DNA from: Pseudomonas sp. C2B4
GTDB taxonomy: Bacteria > Pseudomonadota > Gammaproteobacteria > Pseudomonadales > Pseudomonadaceae
NCBI RefSeq assembly: GCF_013359695.1
Contig: NZ_JABFMU010000006.1
Span: 124,001 to 188,000 of the forward strand
Direction: 5' to 3'
Length of the DNA: 64,000 bases
Shown here: in pieces, positions 1 through 7,725 of the stretch
Numbering within the stretch: position 1 is the stretch's first letter
Layout of the letters: every line of letters begins with the position of its first letter
The notes under the pieces: generated by a model
Databases searched by the model: none
What the model was told of the DNA's origin: nothing
Seen by the model: the letters and a program-made list of their open reading frames with translations, nothing else
Program-made: the position numbers and the translations under genes

Positions 1-85
1 CCGAGCTTTTTACTGTGTTCATAGTGGTCCGCCTGGATGAAAGAATGGGAACGACAGCTCCGGAGCGGGAGCGATGTGGGGCTGG

Positions 86-919
86 TTAAAGGCCCTTGAG
101 ATACAGCTGCTCATAACAGAAGTTGGTCGCGTCGATGTAGCCTTCCGCACTACCGCAATCAAAGCGCAGGCCGTCGAACTTGTAGGCCAGTACGCAACCG
201 TTTTTCGCCTGCTTCATGAGCGCATCGGTGATCTGGATTTCGCCGCCCTTGCCGGGTTGAGTGTCCGCGATCAAGTCAAAAATATCCGGGGTCAGAATGT
301 AGCGCCCGATGATCGCCATATTGGACGGCGCGTCTTCGGGAGCCGGCTTTTCCACCATGGTATTGACCCGGTAGATGCCCTCTGAAATCAGGTCTCCGGC
401 GATCACACCGTATTTATGCGTCTGATCGCGAGGCACTTCCTGGATCGCCACGATCGAGCAGCGGAATTTTTTGTAGAGCTTGATCATCTGCGCCAGGACA
501 CCGTCGCCGTGCAGGTTCAGGCACAGGTCGTCGGCCAGCACCACGGCAAAGGGTTCATCACCGATCAACGGTCGACCACTGAGAATGGCATGCCCCAGAC
601 CCTTCATTTCGACTTGGCGGGTGTAGGCAAAGGTGCAGGTTTCGATCAGCTCCCGGGTACTGGCGAGAAACTTTTCTTTCTCGGTGCCGCGAATCTGATG
701 TTCCAGTTCATAACTGATGTCGAAATGATCTTCCAGCGCCCGCTTACCCCGACCGGTCACGATCGCCATGTTCTGAAGGCCGGCATCCCGTGCTTCTTCA
801 ACGGCATATTGAATCAAGGGCTTGTTGACGATCGGCAGCATTTCCTTGGGCATTGCTTTTGTTGCAGGCAGGAAACGCGTGCCGTAGCCAGCGGCGGGGA
901 ACAAGCATTTACGAATCAT
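86..919 (-). CDS. galU: UTP-glucose-1-phosphate uridylyltransferase GalU
   Basis: Cytosolic enzyme that makes UDP-glucose from UTP and glucose-1-phosphate, feeding LPS and exopolysaccharide synthesis and the neighbouring epimerase. The 277-residue protein opens with the nucleotidyltransferase signature GYGTRFLPATKAMPKEMLP (about residues 11-29) and has a VEKP motif in the second half, as in bacterial GalU of this length. I chose the ATG at 919 because AGGAA lies a few bases upstream and the protein then begins just before the conserved core; an in-frame ATG at 940 would add seven residues with no family support. It is divergent from galE. Confidence 0.95.
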   Translation of the reverse strand: MIRKCLFPAAGYGTRFLPATKAMPKEMLPIVNKPLIQYAVEEARDAGLQNMAIVTGRGKRALEDHFDISYELEHQIRGTEKEKFLASTRELIETCTFAYTRQVEMKGLGHAILSGRPLIGDEPFAVVLADDLCLNLHGDGVLAQMIKLYKKFRCSIVAIQEVPRDQTHKYGVIAGDLISEGIYRVNTMVEKPAPEDAPSNMAIIGRYILTPDIFDLIADTQPGKGGEIQITDALMKQAKNGCVLAYKFDGLRFDCGSAEGYIDATNFCYEQLYLKGL

Positions 920-1232
920 AGTGAGTTCCTGGGAAGTCATTGTTCACGACCCGATGGGATATGACTTAACTTGGGTCGTGAGTTGCGATGTATTGCCAAG
1001 TTTACTTAATACATGAGGCGATTGTGGGTGGCAATTGTTAGAGGGAGGGTAGTGGGTAATTGTTATTAGTTGTCGGCATGAATGTTATTTAGTTAGTTTT
1101 AGTCGGTATGTGTTCGTGGTGTCGGGTTCTGCAAGGTGCTAATTAAGCAGGATGTTTAATTGCGGTGAGTGAGTGTTTTAAACACGGCGCTTGCTAGTTA
1201 GTCCTTCAAATATCCCCATTATGGACCGTTTT
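920..1232. other. Divergent galU/galE intergenic region
   Basis: About 310 bases without a convincing ORF. The part from about 1000 to 1190 is clearly AT-richer than the flanking genes and must hold both promoters. No operator or RNA structure could be named with confidence. Confidence 0.5.
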
Positions 1233-2249
1233 ATGAAAATACTCGTAACGGGTGGGACCGGTTATATCGGTTCGCACACTGCACTTGCGCTGCTTGAGTC
1301 GGGCGCTGAAGTGATTGTGCTGGATAACCTGAGTAATAGTTCCGCTGCCGCCTTGCATGCGGTGGAAGCCATCTGCGGTAAAACCGCATTAATGATTCAA
1401 GGGGATGTCTGCGACCGGGCCTTGCTGGACCGGATTTTCCAAGAGCATTCCATTGATGCCGTGCTGCATTTCGCCGGGCTCAAGGCGGTCGGCGAAAGCG
1501 TGCGCAAACCGCTTGAGTATTACCAGGCCAACGTCAGTGGCAGCGTCACGCTCTGCCAGGCGATGGCGGCGGCCGGCGTATTCCGCCTGGTGTTCAGTTC
1601 GTCGGCGACGGTTTACGGCGCCCCTGAGCAGATGCCGATCCGTGAAGATTTCCCCACCGGTTCCCCCACGAACCCTTACGGGCAGTCCAAGTTGATCGTG
1701 GAGAACGTGTTGCAGGATCTGTGTAAGACGGACCCGCGCTGGAGCATCGCGTTGTTGCGCTATTTCAATCCGGTCGGGGCGCACCCCAGTGGGCTCATGG
1801 GTGAGGACCCCCGCGGCATTCCGAACAACCTGGTGCCCTATATCAGCCAGGTTGCCGTAGGTAGCCTGCAAGAACTGTCGGTGTTCGGTGACGATTACCC
1901 CACGGTCGATGGCACCGGTGTGCGCGACTACATTCATGTGGTGGACCTGGCGGACGGACATCTCAAGGCATTGCAGGCGATCTCGGGGCGCACCGGCATC
2001 AACATCTGGAACCTGGGCACGGGTGACGGCTACAGCGTCCTGCAAGTGCTGCAGGCATTCGAACAGGCTTCGGGCCGACCAGTGCCTTATCGCGTGATGC
2101 CGCGCCGCCCGGGCGACGTCGCCGAGTGTTGGGCCGATCCCTCCAAGGCGGCGCAGGAGCTGGGCTGGAAGGCCACCCGGGATTTGCGGCAGATGATGAT
2201 GGACACCTGGCGCTGGCAATCCGGGCATCCCGGGGGGTACCAGGGGTAA
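1233..2249 (+). CDS. galE: UDP-glucose 4-epimerase GalE
   Basis: Interconverts UDP-glucose and UDP-galactose using bound NAD; cytosolic. The 338-residue length is exactly that of typical GalE. The Rossmann motif GGTGYIG is at residues 7-13, SSSATVYG at about 122-129, and the catalytic YxxxK is Y149/K153 in NPYGQSK. The ATG at 1233 places the Rossmann strand at the N terminus; ATG at 1221 or earlier codons would add an unsupported leader. With divergent galU it supplies UDP-sugars to the polysaccharide genes that follow. Confidence 0.96.
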   Translation: MKILVTGGTGYIGSHTALALLESGAEVIVLDNLSNSSAAALHAVEAICGKTALMIQGDVCDRALLDRIFQEHSIDAVLHFAGLKAVGESVRKPLEYYQANVSGSVTLCQAMAAAGVFRLVFSSSATVYGAPEQMPIREDFPTGSPTNPYGQSKLIVENVLQDLCKTDPRWSIALLRYFNPVGAHPSGLMGEDPRGIPNNLVPYISQVAVGSLQELSVFGDDYPTVDGTGVRDYIHVVDLADGHLKALQAISGRTGINIWNLGTGDGYSVLQVLQAFEQASGRPVPYRVMPRRPGDVAECWADPSKAAQELGWKATRDLRQMMMDTWRWQSGHPGGYQG

Positions 2250-2485
2250 GGTTTTTCGCGCGAATGTTATTTCCGGTGGAAACGTTAAGGATCGTCGGAA
2301 AAATTGACTGGTCATGGGGGCGGTAAGCCCGTACATATAAAGACTGCCGTTCAACGTGTGTCAGTCATGCGGTGTTGGCGACGAATAACGGATTCGATTC
2401 GACACCCTGCGGCTTGATCATGTTCTGTAATTAACCGGACACCTGGTATCAATCCAAAGGGGCGAGTATCAGGGAGGAGTTTGAT

Positions 2486-2722
2486 ATGCAAAGAATGATG
2501 GTAATAGCCCTGTTATCCCTGACCAGCAGTTGGGCGCTCGCCGCAGAAGAACCGCTGACTACGGACACGGCAGTCGTCGGTAGCGTAACCGCCACGGAGG
2601 CCGTCCTGGCCGGTACGGCATTGGTTGCAGCGGGAGTTGCAGCGTCCAACAGTGGTGGAAGTTCCAATGGCGGAACCACCGGCACCACTGGCACTACCGG
2701 GACCACCGGTACAAGTAACTGA
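2486..2722 (+). CDS. Small Thr/Gly-rich secreted protein, YjbE/GfcA-like
   Basis: A 78-residue protein with a cleavable signal peptide (hydrophobic to about residue 18, cleavage likely after ALA), a short Ala/Val-rich segment, then a low-complexity tail of repeated Gly-Thr-Thr units encoded by a short tandem repeat at about 2682-2709. Size, composition and position (first gene before a Wza-like protein and YjbF/G/H relatives) match YjbE/GfcA in the E. coli yjbEFGH and gfc operons, whose exact role is unknown. A strong GGAGG lies 8 bases before the ATG. A terminator-like hairpin follows, so this gene may be transcribed far more than the rest of the operon. Family assignment rests on context more than on sequence. 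Confidence 0.75.
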   Translation: MQRMMVIALLSLTSSWALAAEEPLTTDTAVVGSVTATEAVLAGTALVAAGVAASNSGGSSNGGTTGTTGTTGTTGTSN

Positions 2723-2743
2723 AAAATCCCGCAGGTTTAAATA

Positions 2744-2779
2744 CAAGATCGCCCGGTTAATCCCGGGTGATCTTGTTTT
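2744..2779 (+). terminator. Intra-operon terminator/attenuator after the YjbE-like gene
   Basis: A 13-bp stem (CAAGATC at 2744-2750 pairing with GATCTTG at 2769-2775, extended by CCCGG/CCGGG with one G-U pair) with a 5-base loop, followed by TTTT. It sits between the first small gene and the Wza-like gene, 30 bases before the next start codon, so it would reduce rather than abolish downstream transcription. Confidence 0.75.
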
Positions 2780-2808
2780 GGTTTGCCCTTGAATAGCGTA
2801 GTGCCATT

Positions 2809-3918
2809 ATGAATCGTCGTTTTCCTTTTTTAATGCTGGCAAGTATTGCTTTGCAAGGTTGCATGTTTTCGCCGGGTCAACATCTAAGTACCAGTGATAT
2901 CACTCGTGAAGGGTCCAGCGAAAGCAGTCGGGTCGAGCTGATTCCTATCACCCCAAAGCTGATTGCCATGGAAAGAGCCACACCTGCGCGCGATTCACTG
3001 CCTGCGGAATTGCTGGCGGCACCGGCCGAGTACCTCATCGGCAATAACGATGTCTTGTACATCACGGTTTGGGATCACCCCGAACTCACCGCGCCTTCGG
3101 GGGCGCAGCAGCAGATCGATGCGAACGGACGCCTGGTCCGGTCCGATGGCACGCTCTATTACCCTTACATCAAAGAAATCCGGGCCGCTGGCAAGACCAT
3201 CCAGCAACTGCGATCCGATATCGCCGAGAAGTTGTCGACGTTCATTTCCGATCCGCAAGTGGATGTCGCCGTGTTGCGCTTTGCCAGCCAGAAAGTCGTG
3301 GTGTCGGGCGCTGTGCTGAAGGCCGGTCCGCAGCCGATTTCCACCAACCCGCTCAGCGTTGTCGAAGCCTTGGGTTCCGCGGGTATCGATCCGTTGAATG
3401 CCGATCTGTCCGGGTTGCTGTTGACGCGCAACGGTCGGGTCTATCCGCTGAATCTCGATGCGCTCAATCAACAGGACTCCGAGTTGCAGAAGGTCTACCT
3501 GCGAGGCGGTGACCAGTTGTACCTGCCGTACAACGACAACAAAAAGATTTATGTGATGGGTGAGGTCAATCAGCCGCGCGCGTTGACGTTCAAGACCCGC
3601 ACCATGAACCTGTCCGACGTTATCGGTTCGGTGGGCGGGTTGAATCAGACCACGTCCAACGGCAACGCCGTGTATGTCATCAGGGGTGTGGAAAACCTGG
3701 ATGTGGAACCGGCGAAAATCTTTCAGCTGCAAGCCGAATCGCCTACCGCCATGGCCCTCGCTACGCACTTTGATGTCCACCCCAAGGACATTGTTTACGT
3801 TGGACCTGCCAACGTCACCCGCTGGAACCGCTTTATCAGTCAATTGGTGCCATCGGCTTCGATTATCGGCATCGGCGCAGCCGCGCAAAACAACATGAGC
3901 GAAGCCAACAACCGATAA
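2809..3918 (+). CDS. wza: Wza-family polysaccharide export outer-membrane lipoprotein
   Basis: Outer-membrane component of a Wzy-type capsule/exopolysaccharide exporter. The 369-residue protein has a lipobox ALQGC (lipidated Cys18), then a poly_export domain beginning near residue 75 (YLIGNNDVLYITVWDHPEL) and SLBB-like repeats (for example VVVSGAVLKAGPQPIS and IYVMGEVNQPRAL). Length and order match Wza/GfcE. The inner-membrane tyrosine kinase Wzc and phosphatase Wzb are not in the window, so they may lie elsewhere. The next genes follow closely, suggesting one transcript. Confidence 0.92.
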   Translation: MNRRFPFLMLASIALQGCMFSPGQHLSTSDITREGSSESSRVELIPITPKLIAMERATPARDSLPAELLAAPAEYLIGNNDVLYITVWDHPELTAPSGAQQQIDANGRLVRSDGTLYYPYIKEIRAAGKTIQQLRSDIAEKLSTFISDPQVDVAVLRFASQKVVVSGAVLKAGPQPISTNPLSVVEALGSAGIDPLNADLSGLLLTRNGRVYPLNLDALNQQDSELQKVYLRGGDQLYLPYNDNKKIYVMGEVNQPRALTFKTRTMNLSDVIGSVGGLNQTTSNGNAVYVIRGVENLDVEPAKIFQLQAESPTAMALATHFDVHPKDIVYVGPANVTRWNRFISQLVPSASIIGIGAAAQNNMSEANNR

Positions 3919-3932
3919 GGCCTGATCCAACT

Positions 3933-4598
3933 GTGAGAACGTTGAATGTTAGCGTCTGCTTGATGGCGGCCTTGCTGTTGTGTGGATGTAATCCCCTGAT
4001 GACGGCCACGTTGACCAACCTGAAAGGGGCGGTCAGCGGGCCCGACGAACTGGACGTGACACCGGCCCAGGTGGCCGCGATTCGTTATCCCCAACTCAAA
4101 CTGACCACCCCTTCCGGCGAGGGGGTGTTGGCGATGGTGCGCCAGCGAGATGACTTGCAGTACTGGGTAGCGTCCGGCAAGCAAGTGCTGTTGCTGCGCG
4201 ACGGTTTGGCGGTGCGCAGCGTTGGCCTTGGTCTGGAGGGCGATCTGGACGGCACTCGTGTGGCCGACACCTCGCCTTTCAAGCAAGGCCTTCATCGCGT
4301 GCCCGATGGCTACAGCAGTCAACGCTGGATCGATCTTTATCACGGCTATGAAACGGGTGTGGCGTTGAACAGCCGTTTTGTGCGACAGCCCATGGAAACC
4401 ATCAGGATTCTGGACAAGGAATACGCTGTGCTGCGTGTCGATGAGCAGATTGATGCACCGGCGATTGGCCTGCATGCGACCAATCATTATTGGGTCGACC
4501 CGGACAACGGTTTCATCCTGCAGAGTGAGCAGCAGCTGACGAAGCGATTGCGGGTGAAGATCGTTCGACTGACCTCTGAACGCGAGGTTGTCCGTTGA
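3933..4598 (+). CDS. yjbF: YjbF/GfcB-family lipoprotein
   Basis: A 221-residue predicted lipoprotein: short hydrophobic N terminus ending in LLLCGC (Cys19). The body resembles YjbF/GfcB, a beta-rich periplasmic protein of group-4 capsule and Yjb exopolysaccharide operons with unproven biochemistry. The start is GTG at 3933 (TTG at 3942 is the only near alternative), 14 bases after the previous stop. Its TGA overlaps the TTG start of the next gene (TTGA), so translation is probably coupled. Confidence 0.8.
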   Translation: MRTLNVSVCLMAALLLCGCNPLMTATLTNLKGAVSGPDELDVTPAQVAAIRYPQLKLTTPSGEGVLAMVRQRDDLQYWVASGKQVLLLRDGLAVRSVGLGLEGDLDGTRVADTSPFKQGLHRVPDGYSSQRWIDLYHGYETGVALNSRFVRQPMETIRILDKEYAVLRVDEQIDAPAIGLHATNHYWVDPDNGFILQSEQQLTKRLRVKIVRLTSEREVVR

Positions 4599-5359
4599 AG
4601 TTTTCCTCCCTGTTATGGACATGCCTGCTGCTCGTCACCAGCGGTGTGAGCGTGGCGGCAGTGACCGTCAGTGGCGATGTACGCAATCCGGGGCCGGTCG
4701 ACCTGCCTGCCGGCGCGCGCGTACTGGACGTGATCCGCTCAGCGCAACCCAATCCCGAGGGCTACTGGCTGGCCGCCGCCTGGTTGCGCGAGCCGTTGCT
4801 CGATGAGCAGACGCGCCTGAAAGCCGGTGTCCTGTTCGATTTGAAAGTCTTGCAACGTACCGCGTTGCTCTTCGAGCAAACCGGTCGCGCTGCGTTAGCG
4901 ATGCAATTGCATGAGCAAGTCAGCCGCTGGCCGGTCACGGGACGTCAGGTTGCCATACTGGACCCGATCGCTGTGGAGGTTGGGTTTGCTCGCAACTTCC
5001 GTCTCGATGACGGCGACAGCCTGGTCTACCCCATGCGTTCGAACGTGGTTGAAGTGCTGGGCGCCGTCGCGCAGCCGTGCCGGTTCGAGCATCGCGCCAT
5101 GCTGCAGGCCCGTGATTACCTGCAGGCGTGCGCGCCCCTTGCCGATGCCGACCCCGATTACCTGTGGCTCATCCAGCCCGATGGCGTGACCCGCCGCGTC
5201 GGCATTGCGCCGTGGAATCGCGAGAGCGGCCAGGTGCCTGCCGCCGGCAGCAAAATCCTGGTTCCCGTGAGAACCGACGATCTAAATCCGCCCATACCTG
5301 AACTGAATCAGCAGTTGGCTGAATTTCTTGCCACACAAACGGCTGAGGTGGTTCCTTGA
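4595..5359 (+). CDS. yjbG: YjbG/GfcC-family periplasmic polysaccharide protein
   Basis: A 254-residue secreted protein with a signal peptide (to about residue 22, VSVAA) followed by an SLBB-like beta-grasp segment (VTVSGDVRNPGPVDLPAGARV), a helical middle, and a second beta-grasp-like segment near 155-230, the layout known for GfcC. GfcC-family proteins are periplasmic partners of capsule export; the molecular role is unsettled. It begins with TTG inside the TTGA overlap with the upstream gene and ends in another TTGA overlap with the next, so the three genes are translationally coupled. Confidence 0.82.
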   Translation: MKFSSLLWTCLLLVTSGVSVAAVTVSGDVRNPGPVDLPAGARVLDVIRSAQPNPEGYWLAAAWLREPLLDEQTRLKAGVLFDLKVLQRTALLFEQTGRAALAMQLHEQVSRWPVTGRQVAILDPIAVEVGFARNFRLDDGDSLVYPMRSNVVEVLGAVAQPCRFEHRAMLQARDYLQACAPLADADPDYLWLIQPDGVTRRVGIAPWNRESGQVPAAGSKILVPVRTDDLNPPIPELNQQLAEFLATQTAEVVP

Positions 5360-7434
5360 GTTTACGTTTTGCAGCCGTGTTGTTATTGCCTTGTGGATTG
5401 GCCCATGCCGAACCGCGATGGACTCAGAATGATTTTGGCGGGGTCGGGTTGTTGCAGACCCCCACGGCCCGAATGGCGCCTGCGGGCGAGTTGAGCGTCA
5501 ATGCCAATCGCACCCGTCCGTACAGTCGCTACAGTGTTTCATTGCAGCCATTCGAATGGCTTGAAGGTTCGTTCCGCTACACCGCGATCACCAACCGTCC
5601 CTACGGCCCGGAGTCGCTCAGTGGCGACCAGAGCTATAAAGACAAGGCCGTGGACGTCAAGCTGCGCCTGTGGCAGGAAAGCTACTGGGCGCCCGAGCTG
5701 GCCCTGGGGTTTCGCGACGTGGGGGGCACCGGGTTGTTCTCCAGCGAATTTCTGGTGGCTAACAAACGCTATGACGACTTCGATTTCAGCGCCGGCATTG
5801 CCTGGGGATACCTGGGTAATCGGGGTGACTTCGATAACCCGGCGGGCTGGATCGACGATCGCTTCAAGACCCGGCCTGAGGGCGAGGGCACCGGTGACGT
5901 CAACACCAATGCCTATTTTCGTGGAAGGCCCTCGTTCTTCGGTGGCGTGAGCTACCAGACGCCCTGGGATCCTCTCAGCCTGAAGCTCGAATACGAAGGC
6001 AACGACTACAAGAACGAGCCCAAGGACAACGCCATCAAGCAGGACTCGCCGATCAACATTGGCGCGGTGTTCAAGCTGACGGATTCGGTGGATCTCAGCG
6101 CCGCCTGGGAGCGCGGCAACACCGCGATGTTCGGCATCACGTTGCACACCAATTTCGTCAGCCGCAAGGCGCCGGCCAAGACCTACGACCCGCCGGCTGA
6201 ACGCCTGCCTGCGCAAGCACCGACCACCGCACCGGATCAGGTCAACTGGGCCGACGTGTCCCAACGCCTGCAGAAAAATGCCGGTTACAAGGTCGAGCGC
6301 ATCACTCAGCGGGGGCCGGAACTGTTCGTGTACGGCGAGCAGGCGAATTACTTCCATTCGGCAAAAGCCGTTGGCCGCGCCAGCCGTATCCTGGACAACA
6401 GCGTCAACGACGACATCGACTGGTTCACCCTGGTGAACAAGCGCTATGACATGCCGCTGGAAGAAACCAGCGTGCCTCGTCAAACGTTCCGCGAAGTGGT
6501 CAACAATGAAGAGCCGCTGCAAAGTCTGCATCGCACCACCGAGGTCAACGGGGCGATGCCGCACGCGGAGACGACGCTTTATACCCAGGCGCGTGATCCC
6601 TTCAACTACGGTGTCGGCCTGGGCTACAAACAGAACGTCGGTGGTCCTGACGGGTTGCTTTATCAGGTGACGGCCGATGCGGATGCCGAGTACCGCTTCA
6701 CCCGCAATACCTGGTGGAGCGGCCTGCTCAGCGTCAATCTGCTGAACAACTACGACCACTTTACCTACGATGCACCGAGTGGATTGCCACGGGTGCGCAC
6801 GGATCTGCGCCAGTACCTGACGACTTCCGACGTCACCATGCCCACCTTCCAGTTCAACCACGCCAAGCAGTTGGATAAGGACCTGTATGGCATGGTTTAC
6901 GGTGGCTATCTGGAGTCCATGTTTGCTGGCGTCGGTGGTGAAGTGCTTTTTCGCCCGGCGGGTGAGCGCTGGTCGGTCGGCGCAGACCTGAACTACGTTC
7001 GCCAGCGTGACTTCGACCAGGGCTTTGGCCTGCGTGACTACTCGACCGTTACCGGCCACGTCACCGGTTATACCGACTTGCCGTTCGATGCCCAGGCAGC
7101 CGTCAGCGTCGGACGCTACCTGGCGCGGGACTGGGGGGCCACGGTCGACCTGTCGCGCGAATTCTCCAACGGTGTGCGCTTCGGTGCCTGGGCCACCATC
7201 ACCACCGCGACTAGTGCGGAGTACGGTGAGGGCAGCTTCGACAAGGGCATTTACCTGTCCATTCCTTTCGACGAAATGATGAGCATGTCGACGATGCGCC
7301 GCGCCAATATCGTCTGGTCGCCATTGACCCGGGACGGCGGTGCCCGGCTCAACCGCAGCTACTCGCTGCACGCCATGACCGATAGCCGTGACAGTGACCT
7401 GTTCTACCGTAACTTCGAGAAAATCACTGAGTGA
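5356..7434 (+). CDS. yjbH: YjbH/GfcD-family outer-membrane beta-barrel protein
   Basis: A 692-residue protein with a signal peptide (ending near HAEP) and the N-terminal YjbH signature FGGVGLLQTPTARMAPAGEL at about 27-46, followed by many amphipathic beta strands rich in aromatic residues and ending in a strand-like segment. YjbH/GfcD proteins are outer-membrane proteins, probably porin-like, of Yjb/group-4 polysaccharide secretion. TTG start in the TTGA overlap with the previous gene. It is last in the operon and is followed by a long hairpin at 7441-7473. Confidence 0.9.
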   Translation: MSLRFAAVLLLPCGLAHAEPRWTQNDFGGVGLLQTPTARMAPAGELSVNANRTRPYSRYSVSLQPFEWLEGSFRYTAITNRPYGPESLSGDQSYKDKAVDVKLRLWQESYWAPELALGFRDVGGTGLFSSEFLVANKRYDDFDFSAGIAWGYLGNRGDFDNPAGWIDDRFKTRPEGEGTGDVNTNAYFRGRPSFFGGVSYQTPWDPLSLKLEYEGNDYKNEPKDNAIKQDSPINIGAVFKLTDSVDLSAAWERGNTAMFGITLHTNFVSRKAPAKTYDPPAERLPAQAPTTAPDQVNWADVSQRLQKNAGYKVERITQRGPELFVYGEQANYFHSAKAVGRASRILDNSVNDDIDWFTLVNKRYDMPLEETSVPRQTFREVVNNEEPLQSLHRTTEVNGAMPHAETTLYTQARDPFNYGVGLGYKQNVGGPDGLLYQVTADADAEYRFTRNTWWSGLLSVNLLNNYDHFTYDAPSGLPRVRTDLRQYLTTSDVTMPTFQFNHAKQLDKDLYGMVYGGYLESMFAGVGGEVLFRPAGERWSVGADLNYVRQRDFDQGFGLRDYSTVTGHVTGYTDLPFDAQAAVSVGRYLARDWGATVDLSREFSNGVRFGAWATITTATSAEYGEGSFDKGIYLSIPFDEMMSMSTMRRANIVWSPLTRDGGARLNRSYSLHAMTDSRDSDLFYRNFEKITE

Positions 7435-7440
7435 TGGCGG

Positions 7441-7473
7441 GCGATCTACAGGGCGACAAGCCTTGTAGATCGC
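7441..7473 (+). terminator. Long hairpin at the end of the yjb-like operon
   Basis: Perfect 10-bp inverted repeat GCGATCTACA / TGTAGATCGC, extended by GGG/CCT pairing, with a 7-base loop, seven bases after the last stop codon. No T-run follows, so it may stabilise the 3' end rather than terminate alone. Confidence 0.5.
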
Positions 7474-7671
7474 AGGGCCCACACGCGAAAGGGAAGACCG
7501 TGGCCGGTCGTACCCTGAGCCTCCAGCGCGGCGCTCGCTGCGTTTCGACCCCCTATGAAACGATGCCTTGGACAGTCTGTGCCGGGAACGGGCACGCGTC
7601 GCTGATCCTGCGGTTTCGTGTGGCTGGCGCGGCAGCTCAACGCCGCCAGCGGAACTCAATCCTTACCCATG

Positions 7672-7694
7672 AAAAAGGGGACTTGCGTCCCCTT
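7672..7694 (-). terminator. Intrinsic terminator of the WcaJ-like gene
   Basis: On the minus strand the stem AAGGGGAC / GTCCCCTT (loop of 4) is followed by five T. It lies about 30 bases after the stop codon of the sugar transferase. Confidence 0.8.
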
Positions 7695-7725
7695 GATGTG
7701 TTGCCTGTGCCCGACTATCCGCCCA

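Noticed and set aside
5539-7659. A 706-codon open frame on the minus strand across yjbH
   Set aside because: It lies fully opposite the well-supported yjbH gene, has Arg/Gly/Val-rich shadow composition typical of GC-rich antisense frames, and no ribosome binding site.
7474-7670. Possible small gene between yjbH and the WcaJ-like gene
   Set aside because: Frames here lack initiation signals and overlap terminator structures at both ends.
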